A stretch of DNA of 64,000 nt, taken from contig SUTQ01000007.1 of assembly GCA_015062805.1 (NCBI GenBank), forward strand, positions 1 to 64,000. The letters are read 5' to 3'. A model generated the notes under the pieces. It saw only the letters and a list, made by a program, of their open reading frames with translations. It was not told the DNA's origin and made no database searches. Positions 18,200 to 27,642 of the stretch are shown here, piece after piece. Origin of the DNA: Methanosphaera stadtmanae (lineage in GTDB: Archaea > Methanobacteriota > Methanobacteria > Methanobacteriales > Methanobacteriaceae). The number at the start of each line of letters is the position of its first letter. Position 1 is the first letter of the stretch. Made by a program: the position numbers and the translations under genes.

Positions 18200-18877
18200 A
18201 TGGAAACAAACATAGTTAAAATGGTGGGAGTAGCTGATTTTGCTTCATTATTAAATGCAACATCCGGAATGTTGGCAATAATCATGGCTTTCTATCAAAA
18301 TTCTTTATTGGCTGCATTATTTTTAATATTAGCAGTAGTATTTGATGCTATTGATGGACCATTAGCTAGACGTTTTCCCAGTCCCACTAAGGATGTTTTT
18401 GGAGAAACAATGGATTCACTTGCAGATGCCATATCCTTTGGACTGGCTCCAGCAATAATATGTTATGAATTGTTCAATACACCTCTAATGATTATAGCAT
18501 CTATTTTGCTTTTATGCTGTGGTATATTAAGATTAAGCAGGTATAATACAATAATCACAGAACAGGATGGACCTACAAAAACTTTCATTGGATTACCTAT
18601 TCCTGTATCTTCATTTATGTTATCATTGCTATTGTTATCTCAGATTAATCAACCTTCATTAATCTTAATAATCATGGCTGTAATTGCTATATTAATGATT
18701 TCTTCGTTGAAATATCCAAAAATTAAAAACATTAAGATTTTTGGGGTTTGTGGACTTTTATTAATAATGACACTGATACTTCCACTTAATCAAATGTTGA
18801 TGCACATTCCATCAATTATATTGATAGTATTTGTAATAGGGTATATGATTCTTCCTTTTACAAATATTGAGATATAA
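18200..18877 (+). CDS. CDP-alcohol phosphatidyltransferase, probably archaetidylserine synthase
   Basis: This 225-residue integral membrane enzyme has the family signature D49-x2-D52-G-x2-A56-R57 ... G68-x3-D72-x3-D76 (FDAIDGPLARRF and GETMDSLAD). The spacer between AR and G is slightly longer than the textbook eight residues. About six hydrophobic helices follow. The short form and the sequence around SFGLAPA fit the serine-transferring subgroup (PssA), which in archaea makes archaetidylserine from CDP-archaeol. The exact start (18200 or the ATG at 18221) is not fixed by a strong ribosome site. Confidence 0.85.
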   Translation: METNIVKMVGVADFASLLNATSGMLAIIMAFYQNSLLAALFLILAVVFDAIDGPLARRFPSPTKDVFGETMDSLADAISFGLAPAIICYELFNTPLMIIASILLLCCGILRLSRYNTIITEQDGPTKTFIGLPIPVSSFMLSLLLLSQINQPSLILIIMAVIAILMISSLKYPKIKNIKIFGVCGLLLIMTLILPLNQMLMHIPSIILIVFVIGYMILPFTNIEI

Positions 18878-18910
18878 TCTCTTATTATTCTTTTTTTAAA
18901 TTAGACTATT

Positions 18911-19990
18911 ATGAAAGATATTAAAGATAAACTACAAGACTATTATACCGATTTAACTAAAATTTTTGAAACTGAAAATCATTCACCTAAGTTATTACAT
19001 AAACAAAATAAAATCAGGAAAAAAGAAAATGAAGAACTTCTTACGGGAATAATTGTTGTATTTTTAATTATAAGCATTTTATTATCATTTGGATACTATT
19101 TCTTAGTTTTAGCTCCAAATCAGGAAGAGTTCAATAATTTAAAGCAAGAAAAAATTAATAGGGTAAATTCTTTACTTGTTGAAGATGAAAATCACAATAA
19201 AGAAGCTATAATCTCTGAAATTGAACGATGTGATACTACTGAAAGTTTAGAAAATTTTGATGTTGATGCTATGGCATATCCAATATTAAAAAATACTCTG
19301 CTTGAACAGTTGAATCAATATAAAGATAAATACAATAGGGTGGAAGTCCGCACGGATAACTCTACAGACATAATGAACGTAAACAATGCTACTAACTATA
19401 TTAATTCAAAGGATTCTTCCACATTGTCTGCAGTTTCAATTGAACCTGTTGATTCAGTTATAGTTCCATTAAGCATTAACCGTAAACAAGCGGCAAGTGG
19501 TTTAATTTCTGTTGGTAATGTTGTGGATATTTATAACACCAACACTTATTCTCAGGATGAATCTCAAAACATGGAGAATCAAAGCAATAATGATACATTA
19601 ACTCAGAGTTATACTACTAAAATTGTTGGGGGTTCTACAGTAGTATCTATATTAAGATCTAAAGATTCTGCCAGTATTAACCAAAATCTTGAATTGTCTG
19701 AATCTCCAAAAAATAGGAATTTATCACAGTCCTCGACTTTAGATGTTCAACAGATTTTATCATCAAAGGCTGCAGGAACTTATGATGATAAGCAGATTAA
19801 AATATTACTAGATGATTATGGAACACGTTTATCCAATTATGAAAGAACATCCAATATTGGTGAATTGGATGTAGAATATATAATTATGTTGGAAGTTCCA
19901 AGGGATAGTGTAGAATATTTAATAAATAATATGGATAATATTATATTAACTATTCCAACCTATGATGCACCATCATGGGTAAAACTGTAA
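18911..19990 (+). CDS. DUF515-type single-pass membrane protein
   Basis: This 359-residue protein has a cytoplasmic N-terminus with charged residues, one membrane helix at about 44-67 (LTGIIVVFLIISILLSFGYYF), and a large exterior part. The exterior begins with a short coiled coil. A SAF/CpaB-like stretch follows, with VSIEPVDSVIVPLSINRK ... LISVGNVVDIY and a later ELDVEYIIMLEVPRD. That order recalls the RcpC/CpaB domains of type IV pilus assembly proteins, but the match is my reading and weak. The family is restricted to Methanobacteriales as far as I know. It overlaps the region of possible starts of the following mptD gene and is 33 bases downstream of the lipid synthase. Confidence 0.75.
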   Translation: MKDIKDKLQDYYTDLTKIFETENHSPKLLHKQNKIRKKENEELLTGIIVVFLIISILLSFGYYFLVLAPNQEEFNNLKQEKINRVNSLLVEDENHNKEAIISEIERCDTTESLENFDVDAMAYPILKNTLLEQLNQYKDKYNRVEVRTDNSTDIMNVNNATNYINSKDSSTLSAVSIEPVDSVIVPLSINRKQAASGLISVGNVVDIYNTNTYSQDESQNMENQSNNDTLTQSYTTKIVGGSTVVSILRSKDSASINQNLELSESPKNRNLSQSSTLDVQQILSSKAAGTYDDKQIKILLDDYGTRLSNYERTSNIGELDVEYIIMLEVPRDSVEYLINNMDNIILTIPTYDAPSWVKL

Positions 19991-20001
19991 TGGATGATAT
20001 C

Positions 20002-20364
20002 ATGAATGAAGATGATTACTTTAAGAATTTAACTGATAGGGAAAGAGCAATTTTTGAGGGGGGTATCAGTATGGGGGCATTGTTTCACCAATTTGTTGGA
20101 ACGCCAGTTAGTGTTGATACTATGGTTTCTTTAGAAAAAGCTATTGAAGAAAGTATTTTACTTCAACCAGCCATTGTTGATGTAACCGTAAAATTAGATA
20201 AAAGATTGATTGAAAATAATAGTGGAGTTATGGGTTATACTTCTCTTACAGGGGAAATGTTATCTGTTAAATTGACCACTCAAATTAATAAAAAATCAAT
20301 TACTACATGTATATCTTATGATGATAATTTACAATATCCTATAATGTATGTTGAGGATAAATAA
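20002..20364 (+). CDS. mptD: Archaeal dihydroneopterin aldolase
   Basis: This enzyme cleaves 7,8-dihydroneopterin to 6-hydroxymethyl-dihydropterin in methanopterin synthesis. The motif FEGGISMGALFHQFVGTPV is the hallmark of the archaeal type, unrelated to FolB. About 120 residues, as usual. Starts are possible at 19975, 19990 (TAATG overlap with the previous stop) and 20002. I choose 20002 because GGATGAT stands five bases before it and homologues begin near MNEDDYF; the earlier starts only add up to nine residues. The gene forms a unit with the DUF515 protein. Confidence 0.88.
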   Translation: MNEDDYFKNLTDRERAIFEGGISMGALFHQFVGTPVSVDTMVSLEKAIEESILLQPAIVDVTVKLDKRLIENNSGVMGYTSLTGEMLSVKLTTQINKKSITTCISYDDNLQYPIMYVEDK

Positions 20365-20376
20365 TAAATTATTAAC

Positions 20377-21105
20377 TCATTCTTCAATCTTATCTTCTTC
20401 TTTTCCTGGTTGTAACTCTTTAATTTCTTCAGGTAATCTATTAAATAGTCTATCAATAAAACTCATATTCTTAACTTGTCCTATTGCAAAACTATATTTT
20501 TCTAAACGTTTGAGTGTATCGTTTAATTCATCTTGTGTTTTATTAAGACGTTCTTGAGTATGTTCTCGTTTATTTTTAATTTTATTGTTTTCTTTAACTT
20601 GTTTATTTGTTTCTTCAACTTGTTCTATATATTTATCTTCTAAACGTTTATTTTCCCTTTTTAAAGTTTCATTTTCATTGGAAATATTTGTATTTTCTTT
20701 GTTTAATCTTTGAATTTCTTTTTCAAGAGATTCTATTTTGTTTTCACAAATATTTTTTTTATTGTCTGTGGAATTCAACGCATCTTCTAAATTTTTTATC
20801 TTATTTTCATCTTTTTTTGAATTGGTTATATTTTCTAACAGTTCATTTCGTATTTTTTCGTTGTCTTTCTGTAGTTTATTAACTTTTTCTTGAAGATTTT
20901 TGTTTTCAACATTTAAATTGTTGATTTTTGTTTTTGTTTTTTCAATGTCCAACACATCGTTATCAACATAATTTTCAATAGCTTTTTCAAGTTCTTCTGA
21001 GGTATGTTTGTATGTTGTTCCATATTCTTTTTCTATTTTTTCTTGAAATGCATTCCATATTTTTATACTTAATTTAATGGTTTTTCTAACATATTCTTCC
21101 GCCAT
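20377..21105 (-). CDS. Coiled-coil protein with ribbon-helix-helix-like N-terminus
   Basis: This 242-residue protein starts at the ATG at 21105, which has GGAGTT upstream. Residues about 5-50 (RKTIKLSIKIWNAFQEKI ... SEELEKAIENYV) resemble a short strand plus two helices, as in ribbon-helix-helix or AbrB-size DNA-binding dimers. Residues about 60-205 form an almost unbroken heptad coiled coil rich in Lys, Glu and Asn. A short C-terminal tail contains FIDRLFNRLPEEIKEL. The design (small DNA-binding head plus long coiled coil) recalls partition or chromosome-organising proteins. No enzyme motif is seen. It converges on mptD with a gap of only 12 bases. Confidence 0.7.
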   Translation of the reverse strand: MAEEYVRKTIKLSIKIWNAFQEKIEKEYGTTYKHTSEELEKAIENYVDNDVLDIEKTKTKINNLNVENKNLQEKVNKLQKDNEKIRNELLENITNSKKDENKIKNLEDALNSTDNKKNICENKIESLEKEIQRLNKENTNISNENETLKRENKRLEDKYIEQVEETNKQVKENNKIKNKREHTQERLNKTQDELNDTLKRLEKYSFAIGQVKNMSFIDRLFNRLPEEIKELQPGKEEDKIEE

Positions 21106-21698
21106 AGAAAACAACTCCTTAATACTATTTTTACTTGGAAGTAATATATAAAATGTTGATTTTTGTTTTTACTTTTATGTTTTTTGAAACCTTAAAAAAT
21201 TCCATTTTTTCAAAAATTTTGTTTTCATCTTTTCAATTTCAACATTTTTTATCCTTTTCGCACATTGTTGTTTTTCAATTTATGATTTCATACATTGTTC
21301 AAATAATAAAAATTTTCAAATGATAAAACTATGTTTTTGAATTGTTGATTTTTGATTTTTATTTTTAATAAGTATATTCTATATTCTTAAAATAACCTAA
21401 TTTGCAAATTTTTCTAATAATTTATAATTATTTCAAAATTTATCTAAATTCACTAATTATGATAATTTATAACAATTTATGATATACAATGTATAAACTA
21501 TTAAGAATCATGATAAATTCTACAAACTTTTAATATTATAAAAAATATATATTTTAAATAATGTGAGATAATGGATGATAATAAAATCATTCAACTTACA
21601 CATCATGATAACAAATTCATGAAATTATTACAAAATATATTATAACAAAAATAAGGAAGAAAATATCAAATCTTCACTTAACAATCAGGGTAATAAAA
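21106..21698. other. Gap between divergent genes, T-rich then AT-repetitive
   Basis: Bases 21150-21370 are strikingly T-rich on the + strand. From about 21410 to 21540 short variants of AATTTAT/ATAATTT recur many times. A TATA-like TATATATTTTA lies at about 21546-21556 and probably drives the korD operon. A 24-codon frame at 21571-21645 is too short to call a gene. Confidence 0.45.
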
Positions 21699-21896
21699 AT
21701 GATATACATCAATGAAGATTTATGTAAAGGATGCTTTATTTGTGTAGATTGTTGTCCGATGGATGTGTACACTCCATCCAAAGAAATAAACCAAAAAGGA
21801 GTACATATTCCAATACCAGAAGTAGAAAAATGTGTTAAATGTCGACTCTGCACATTGATGTGTCCTGATCAAGTAATTTCTATAGAGGATGATTAA
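21699..21896 (+). CDS. korD: 2-oxoacid:ferredoxin oxidoreductase delta subunit (2x[4Fe-4S])
   Basis: This 65-residue ferredoxin subunit has Cys9, 12, 15 and 19 in CKGCFICVDCCP and Cys45, 48, 51 and 55 in CVKCRLCTLMCP, enough for two [4Fe-4S] clusters. It carries electrons between the thiamine site and external ferredoxin. It is the first gene of korDABC, ahead of sucC. Pairing with a succinyl-CoA synthetase gene points to 2-oxoglutarate as the acid. Confidence 0.93.
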   Translation: MIYINEDLCKGCFICVDCCPMDVYTPSKEINQKGVHIPIPEVEKCVKCRLCTLMCPDQVISIEDD

Positions 21897-21897
21897 A

Positions 21898-23022
21898 ATG
21901 GCAGATAAAGAATTGTTTGTACAAGGAAATGAAGCTTGTGCATTAGGAGCATTAGCAGCAGGATGTACATTCTTTGCAGGTTATCCAATTACACCTTCAA
22001 CAGAAATTGCAGAAGTAATGTCCAAAAAATTACCAGAAATAGGTGGACATTTCATACAGATGGAAGATGAAATCTCTGCAGTAGGAGCAATCATAGGAGC
22101 ATCATGGGCAGGACAAAAAGCCGTCACAGCAACAAGTGGTCCGGGAATCTCACTTATGCAGGAAAACATTGGATATGCAGTCATGACAGAAACTCCAATA
22201 GTTATCATAAATATGCAAAGAGGTTCACCATCCACAGGACAACCAACAAGATCTGCTCAGGCAGATATGATGCAAACTAAATGGGGATCTCATGGTGACT
22301 ATGAAATAATAGCCTTAGCACCTTCAAGTGTACAGGAATGTTTTGACTACACAGTAAAAGCATTCAACCTAGCGGAAAAATACAGATGTCCAGTATTTGT
22401 AATGGCTGATGAAATTGTGGGACATATGAGAGAAAAAATCACAATACCTGAAAAGGTAGAAATAGTTCCAAGACAAATGCCAGAAAAAAGTGAAAACTAC
22501 TTGCCATATGATGCAACAGAGTATGGAACAACACCTATGCCATCATTTGGACAGGGATTTAATATTCATGTAACTGGATTAACACACGATAAACGAGGAT
22601 ACCCAAGTACGGATGACGAGGAAACACACATTGACTTGGTTACACGATTATGTGACAAAATCATCAAAAACACCAATGAAATTACATCGTTAGAATCACA
22701 GTTCCTGGAAGATGCCGAAACAATTGTATTGTCCTATGGAATCCCCTCAAGAAGTGCTTTAACAGCAGTAAAAGAAGCAAGAAATCAGGGACTAAAGGTC
22801 GGTTACATAAAAATGGGTGTTGTCTGGCCATTTGCCATGGACACATTACTTGCTTTAACAAAAGATGCTAAACGAATAATAGTTCCAGAGCTAAACCTGG
22901 GACAGGTTTACTTGGAAGTGGACAGGGTTCTGGGAAAACATGCAAAAGTAGAATTGTTATCAAAAATTGGTGGAGCATTGCACACACCACAAGAAATACT
23001 TGATAAAATAATGGAGGAATAA
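21898..23022 (+). CDS. korA: 2-oxoglutarate:ferredoxin oxidoreductase alpha subunit
   Basis: This 374-residue subunit of KGOR has the family landmarks GYPITPSTEIAE, QMEDEISAVGAIIGASWAG, TATSGPGISLMQE and RGSPSTGQPT. The ATG at 21898 is chosen; an ATG nine bases upstream is in frame but sits right on its possible ribosome site and overlaps korD. In methanogens of this order KGOR works reductively, making 2-oxoglutarate from succinyl-CoA for glutamate synthesis in an incomplete reductive citrate cycle. Confidence 0.95.
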   Translation: MADKELFVQGNEACALGALAAGCTFFAGYPITPSTEIAEVMSKKLPEIGGHFIQMEDEISAVGAIIGASWAGQKAVTATSGPGISLMQENIGYAVMTETPIVIINMQRGSPSTGQPTRSAQADMMQTKWGSHGDYEIIALAPSSVQECFDYTVKAFNLAEKYRCPVFVMADEIVGHMREKITIPEKVEIVPRQMPEKSENYLPYDATEYGTTPMPSFGQGFNIHVTGLTHDKRGYPSTDDEETHIDLVTRLCDKIIKNTNEITSLESQFLEDAETIVLSYGIPSRSALTAVKEARNQGLKVGYIKMGVVWPFAMDTLLALTKDAKRIIVPELNLGQVYLEVDRVLGKHAKVELLSKIGGALHTPQEILDKIMEE

Positions 23023-23025
23023 CTT

Positions 23026-23889
23026 ATGGCAGATCATGAACATCGATTTATGAAATACTTAAGAAAAGAAAGATTACCTCACATTTTCTGTCCGGGTTGT
23101 GGAGACGGAATAGTATTAAATACATTATTCAATGCAATAGAAATGTCAAGTGTAGACTTTGATAATATTAGTATGGTATCAGGTATAGGCTGTTCCTCAA
23201 GAATCCCTGGATATGTAAAATGTGACTCACTTCACACAACACATGGAAGAGCATTGGCATTTGCAACAGGTTTAAAAACTGCAAATCCAAAACAGGATGT
23301 AATAGTTGTGACTGGTGATGGTGATGCCACAAGTATTGGTGGAAACCACCTTATACACGCAGCAAGAAGAAACATAGATCTTACAGTAATATGTATAAAC
23401 AATGATATCTATGGTATGACTGGAGGACAAATAAGTCCAACAAGTCCTAAGGGAAGTTATGCAACAACCGCACCATACGGTTCCACAGATAAGCCTTTTA
23501 ATATATCAGAAGTTGCAAAAGCAGCCGGAGCAACATATGTAGCAAAATATACTACAGCCCAACCTATACAAGTATCAAATGCAATTAAGGAAGGTTTGGA
23601 AAACAAAGGATTTTCATTCATAGAAGTAGTTGCCCAATGTCCAACATACTATGGAAGAAAAAACAAAATAAGAAGTCCTGTTGAAATGCTCAATTGGTTA
23701 AAAGACAACACAATAACCATAGAACAGGCAAAAGACATGAGTGATGAAGAATTGGAAGGAAAAATCATCACAGGAGTATACATAAACAAACCACGAAAAG
23801 AGTTTGTAGAAGCAATAGAAGAACTATCAGCACAACACTCTGACGTAGATCCGGATACAAATATAAACAGAGCATACAGGAGTGAATAG
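23026..23889 (+). CDS. korB: 2-oxoglutarate:ferredoxin oxidoreductase beta subunit (TPP-binding)
   Basis: This 287-residue subunit binds thiamine diphosphate. It shows CPGCGDG near residue 22, the TPP motif GDGDATSIGGNHLIHAARRN with the closing NNDIYGMTGGQ, and SGIGCSSRIPGY. GGAGG precedes the ATG by seven bases. The reading frame begins three bases after korA stops. Confidence 0.95.
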   Translation: MADHEHRFMKYLRKERLPHIFCPGCGDGIVLNTLFNAIEMSSVDFDNISMVSGIGCSSRIPGYVKCDSLHTTHGRALAFATGLKTANPKQDVIVVTGDGDATSIGGNHLIHAARRNIDLTVICINNDIYGMTGGQISPTSPKGSYATTAPYGSTDKPFNISEVAKAAGATYVAKYTTAQPIQVSNAIKEGLENKGFSFIEVVAQCPTYYGRKNKIRSPVEMLNWLKDNTITIEQAKDMSDEELEGKIITGVYINKPRKEFVEAIEELSAQHSDVDPDTNINRAYRSE

Positions 23890-23891
23890 CT

Positions 23892-24449
23892 ATGAGAACC
23901 GATTTAAGAATAGCAGGTTTTGGTGGACAAGGAGTATTAATGTGTGGAATTGTAATTGCAAAGGCAGCATCATTATTCGATAATAACTATGCAGTACAAA
24001 CACAATCATATGGGCCAGAAGCTAGAGGTGGTGCAAGTAGGACAGAAGTTGTAATAAGTGATGAACCAATAGACTATCCAAAGGTAGACAGTCCACAAAT
24101 ATTTGTAGCAATGAGTCATGAAGCACTTCTAAAATACATTGATGATATAAAGGAAGAAGCAATATTGCTGATAGATCCGGACCTTGTATACCAGGATGAA
24201 ATTAAGGATATTATAGAAGACAAAAAATTACAAGTATACACATCTAAAGCAACAGAAACTGCAGAAGATACATTAGGAAAAAAAATTGTGGCAAATATAG
24301 TGATGTTGGGTTCATTTGTAGAATCAACCGGACTAATATCAGTAGATGCAGCAAAACAATCAATTCTTGACAGTGTTCCTCCAGGAACTGAAGAACTTAA
24401 TATGAACGCTTTCGAAGAAGGAAGAAAAATAGTAACAAGAATAAATTAA
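23892..24449 (+). CDS. korC: 2-oxoglutarate:ferredoxin oxidoreductase gamma subunit
   Basis: This 185-residue protein has the gamma-domain hallmark GFGGQGVLMCGIVIAKAA and the YGPEARGGASRTEVVIS block. It completes the four-subunit enzyme. The gene starts two bases after korB with CAGGAGT as ribosome site. Confidence 0.95.
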   Translation: MRTDLRIAGFGGQGVLMCGIVIAKAASLFDNNYAVQTQSYGPEARGGASRTEVVISDEPIDYPKVDSPQIFVAMSHEALLKYIDDIKEEAILLIDPDLVYQDEIKDIIEDKKLQVYTSKATETAEDTLGKKIVANIVMLGSFVESTGLISVDAAKQSILDSVPPGTEELNMNAFEEGRKIVTRIN

Positions 24450-24461
24450 GGTGAAAATACA

Positions 24462-25571
24462 ATGAATATACATGAATATGTAGCAAAATCAATTTTTGAA
24501 AAATGTAACATAAGAATACCAAGAAGTTACATGGCATACTCACCAGAAGAAGCAAAAATAAAAGCAGAAATGATTGCTAAGCCAGTGGCAGTAAAATCAC
24601 AGGTACTTTCAGGAGGTCGTGGAAAAGCAGGAGGTATACTCTTTGCTGAAACTCCAAAAGAGGCAGAAGAAAAAACTGCAGAACTCTTCCAAAAAGTCAT
24701 TAAAGGAGAACAGGTCTCCAAAGTATTAATTGAAGAAAAAGTAGAGGGAATTCTTGACGAATATTTTGTTTCCATAATTCTGGATAGAAACGCAAAAAAA
24801 CCTTTAATAATGGCAAGTATGTCTGGTGGAATGGACATAGAAGAAGTAGCAAAAGAAACACCAGAAAAAATTGTAAAACAATACATTGAACCATTGGAAG
24901 AATTCATGCCATATCAGGCAAGAAATATTGCACTAAAAATGGGAGTAGACACAAGCGAAGTGTCAGCAGTCGGAACATTTATCTGGAGATTATATCAGGT
25001 GTTCCAGGAATATGATGCAACAGTAGCCGAAATAAATCCATTGATGAAAACAGAAAGTGGATTCATTGCAGCAGATGCAAAAATGGCAATTGATGACGAT
25101 GCATTATTCAGACACACAAAAATCAAAGAATTTGATGACTTCAAAGATGAAGAATTTGCATATGTAAAACTCGATGGAAACATTGCAGTAATAGGAAACG
25201 GTGCTGGATTAACACTTACTGGTATGGACTTAATCGAATACTATGGTGAAAAACCGGCAACATTCCTTGATGTTGGTGGGGGAGCATCAGAAGAAAACAT
25301 CACAAAAGCAATAAATCTTGTACTGCAAAATCCAAATGTAAAAGTAATCTTCCTCAACGTATTAGGAGGAATTACAAGAGCAGATGATGTGGCAAATGCA
25401 GTAGTAAATGTGTCTAAGGAAGCAGGACACAAAGTTCCTATAGTAATTAGACTCACAGGAACCAACGAAGAGGAAGGACAAAGAATACTTACAGAAAATA
25501 ATATTCCATTTGAAACATCAATGGAACGAGCAGCACAAAAAGCTGTTGCAATAATGCAAGAGTTAGAATAG
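24462..25571 (+). CDS. sucC: Succinyl-CoA synthetase beta subunit
   Basis: This 369-residue ATP-grasp subunit has the N-terminal MNIHEYVAK, the nucleotide-grasp segment SGGRGKAGG, VAEINPLMKTESG and the succinate/CoA-side GGGASEENITKAI and FLNVLGGITRADDVA. With the alpha subunit (not in the window) it interconverts succinate and succinyl-CoA. Following korC by 12 bases, it supplies the substrate for reductive KGOR. A strong hairpin terminator overlaps its stop codon. Confidence 0.95.
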   Translation: MNIHEYVAKSIFEKCNIRIPRSYMAYSPEEAKIKAEMIAKPVAVKSQVLSGGRGKAGGILFAETPKEAEEKTAELFQKVIKGEQVSKVLIEEKVEGILDEYFVSIILDRNAKKPLIMASMSGGMDIEEVAKETPEKIVKQYIEPLEEFMPYQARNIALKMGVDTSEVSAVGTFIWRLYQVFQEYDATVAEINPLMKTESGFIAADAKMAIDDDALFRHTKIKEFDDFKDEEFAYVKLDGNIAVIGNGAGLTLTGMDLIEYYGEKPATFLDVGGGASEENITKAINLVLQNPNVKVIFLNVLGGITRADDVANAVVNVSKEAGHKVPIVIRLTGTNEEEGQRILTENNIPFETSMERAAQKAVAIMQELE

Positions 25572-25597
25572 TCCTTCTATTCTAAACTTTTTTTTAT
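25563..25597 (+). terminator. Terminator of korDABC-sucC
   Basis: TTAGAATAG (25563-25571) pairs perfectly with CTATTCTAA (25577-25585) across a five-base loop, followed by eight T. The left arm includes the sucC stop. Confidence 0.8.
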
Positions 25598-25639
25598 ATA
25601 ATAATCTTAACGCCACAAAAAAATAAGTAACTAATTTTA

Positions 25640-25673
25640 AGAAAAAAAGAAAAGTTCTATAAAATAATAGAAC
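25640..25673 (-). terminator. Terminator of the DUF1002 gene
   Basis: Read on the minus strand, GTTCTAT pairs with ATAGAAC (25654-25660 with 25667-25673), followed by TTTTCTTTTTTT. It lies right after the DUF1002 stop. Confidence 0.7.
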
Positions 25674-25678
25674 AATTT

Positions 25679-26539
25679 TTATGAAGATGAACCTCCATGA
25701 AGTATGGAATTAATAAAATTCATCACCATATCAATAATGGACTGACCTTCTTCAGAATTTACAATTTCAACTATTTGGTCTTGATATTCAACTGCCTGAT
25801 CTTTAACAGCCTGAGTTTGCTGTACACTGTCAACAATGTTATTAATATCACTATCGGATATGTTGATATTATAATTGTTTACAACGTTGTTTACGATAGT
25901 GATGATTGTATCTCTATCAGTAGTGTTCTGACTGGCAACTTGTTCCTTGACTTCAGTCATAATTTTAGCAACATCATCAGCACTTGCACCAGTATTTTCT
26001 ACAATTTCTGTTTCAGTATAAATTTCGGTATTGGCCGCATCCTTAACCTCTTGAGGAATTTCCACTCCTGTACTTTCCTCATAGGATTTCATGACACCTG
26101 CCAATGCACTTTCACCGGTAGCTACAACAGGGCTGGTAATTTTTACATAACCCTTGGAAATACCTGCTGAATCCAGTGCTGATTTGTACATGCTGGGAGT
26201 AACTGTTGTAATCTTGGAGGAATCAACCTCGATACGGATATTGTTACTGCTACTCAAATCTACCATAGCACAGGAATAAATTTGATTTGAATTGTATTTC
26301 TTGTTACTGATTCCTGATGAAATCTTATTTACGTCACTGGCTGTGATGACGGTTTCTTTAGCATCATAAACATTAAAATAACTGTCTACAATGCTCTTGT
26401 AGTTCGCATTGTTATAAGTTGTTTCACCATATGTTACAACAACATTTGCACTATCGGCTTGACTTGATGAAGCGATAGGTACAAAAATTACAACAGCAAT
26501 AATTAATAGAATTATTGCACCTATAGTTTTTCTACTCAT
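25679..26539 (-). CDS. Secreted or membrane-tethered DUF1002 protein
   Basis: This 286-residue protein has an N-terminal hydrophobic segment (about 6-24, GAIILLIIAVVIFVPIASS) followed directly by the DUF1002 start ADSANVVVTYGETTYNNANYK. The body has many Ser/Thr/Asn and an amphipathic helical C-terminus ending in GGSSS. The family also occurs in Firmicutes and is thought to be exported; no biochemical role is established. GAGGTGA precedes the ATG. It stands alone between sucC and taw1. Confidence 0.85.
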   Translation of the reverse strand: MSRKTIGAIILLIIAVVIFVPIASSSQADSANVVVTYGETTYNNANYKSIVDSYFNVYDAKETVITASDVNKISSGISNKKYNSNQIYSCAMVDLSSSNNIRIEVDSSKITTVTPSMYKSALDSAGISKGYVKITSPVVATGESALAGVMKSYEESTGVEIPQEVKDAANTEIYTETEIVENTGASADDVAKIMTEVKEQVASQNTTDRDTIITIVNNVVNNYNINISDSDINNIVDSVQQTQAVKDQAVEYQDQIVEIVNSEEGQSIIDMVMNFINSILHGGSSS

Positions 26540-26573
26540 ATGTAATGTTCACCTCTACATATAATTAGAAGTT

Positions 26574-27521
26574 CTAATTATTATACTTTATTGGTTTTTT
26601 ATCACCCAACAACAACACCCTACTTTTCTCAACTTCATCTATAACCTCAAGACCAGCATGTTTTGCTACACTATTGGCAAATTCCTGAATGTCAACGGTC
26701 TTAGGCATGTTGTTCCATTCAAGTCTATTCCTGGAATCACCAACAAACATATATGCCTTAATTTCCACATAATCAATATCACATTTTGATATGATTCTGG
26801 CATACTTCTCAGGATTATTCATATTTAAGTCTTTAACACTGGTGATACGTAAAACTTTACGCGTATCTAAAGTAGATAATAATTCAAGACTTTCATTAAG
26901 TTTTTCCCAACCATTTTCAACTTGGGGAAGACAAACACGTTTATAAGTGTCCTTATCAGGTGCATCTAATGAAATATAAAGTTGAGTAGGCTCTTCTTCT
27001 TCAAGAGCAGCTATTTTTTCAGGATTTTCACCGTTACTAACTAAAAATGTGGTGAAATTCTTTCGTTTAAACTCATGGATTAACTGGTTTATTTCAGGAT
27101 AAAGTAATGGCTCACCAGCAAGACTCATTGCAGCATTATTGGGTTCCACACACTCCTCTAACTTCTGAGGATTGGCATTATCATTACCAAAATAACCACA
27201 TAACAATTGTTTCTGATTGGCTATACAATCCTCAATAATGGTTTTAGGATCATCATAATCATCACTATCCCATGAAGTCTTAGTTATATCAGTATCTCTC
27301 CAACAAAATAAACACTTATGTTGACAATAAGGGATGGCTGGAGACATTTGAAGACATCTGTGGCTTTTAATACCATAAAACTGCTCTTTATAACAAACAC
27401 CATCATCAACAATGCTCTTTCTAGTCCAGTGGCAAATCTTGTTTGCAGCATGAGCAAAGTCACCGGCAAATCTATATCCTTTTTTTTCTAAATTTTTACG
27501 TTGTTCATCTGTAATTATCAT
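26574..27521 (-). CDS. taw1: tRNA 4-demethylwyosine synthase (radical SAM)
   Basis: This radical-SAM enzyme condenses pyruvate carbons with 1-methylguanosine-37 of tRNA-Phe in wyosine synthesis. The 315 residues contain the SAM cluster Cys66, Cys70 and Cys73 in CQHKCLFCWR and three further cysteines at 30, 43 and 56. That spacing (13, 13, 10, 4, 3) is what the two-cluster Taw1 family shows. LVSNGENPEKIA and YISLDAPDKDTYKRVC are typical. No ribosome site is seen before the ATG, so the mRNA may have a very short leader. Confidence 0.95.
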   Translation of the reverse strand: MIITDEQRKNLEKKGYRFAGDFAHAANKICHWTRKSIVDDGVCYKEQFYGIKSHRCLQMSPAIPYCQHKCLFCWRDTDITKTSWDSDDYDDPKTIIEDCIANQKQLLCGYFGNDNANPQKLEECVEPNNAAMSLAGEPLLYPEINQLIHEFKRKNFTTFLVSNGENPEKIAALEEEEPTQLYISLDAPDKDTYKRVCLPQVENGWEKLNESLELLSTLDTRKVLRITSVKDLNMNNPEKYARIISKCDIDYVEIKAYMFVGDSRNRLEWNNMPKTVDIQEFANSVAKHAGLEVIDEVEKSRVLLLGDKKPIKYNN

Positions 27522-27642
27522 ACTAAATAATATATATGTAAATACTCGTTAAAAAAATACTACCAAAAAATAAAAACAAAATTTACTATAATGATTATTA
27601 AGATAACTATATATTAATAAAATATTTAGTAGGTAAAAAATT

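Noticed and set aside
21135-21323. 62-codon frame on the + strand opposite the start of the coiled-coil gene
   Set aside because: Its Phe/Ile-rich composition follows from the T-rich tract, with no ribosome site and no family resemblance.
21571-21645. 24-codon frame upstream of korD as a leader peptide
   Set aside because: It is very short, lies at the probable transcription start, and has no run of regulatory codons.
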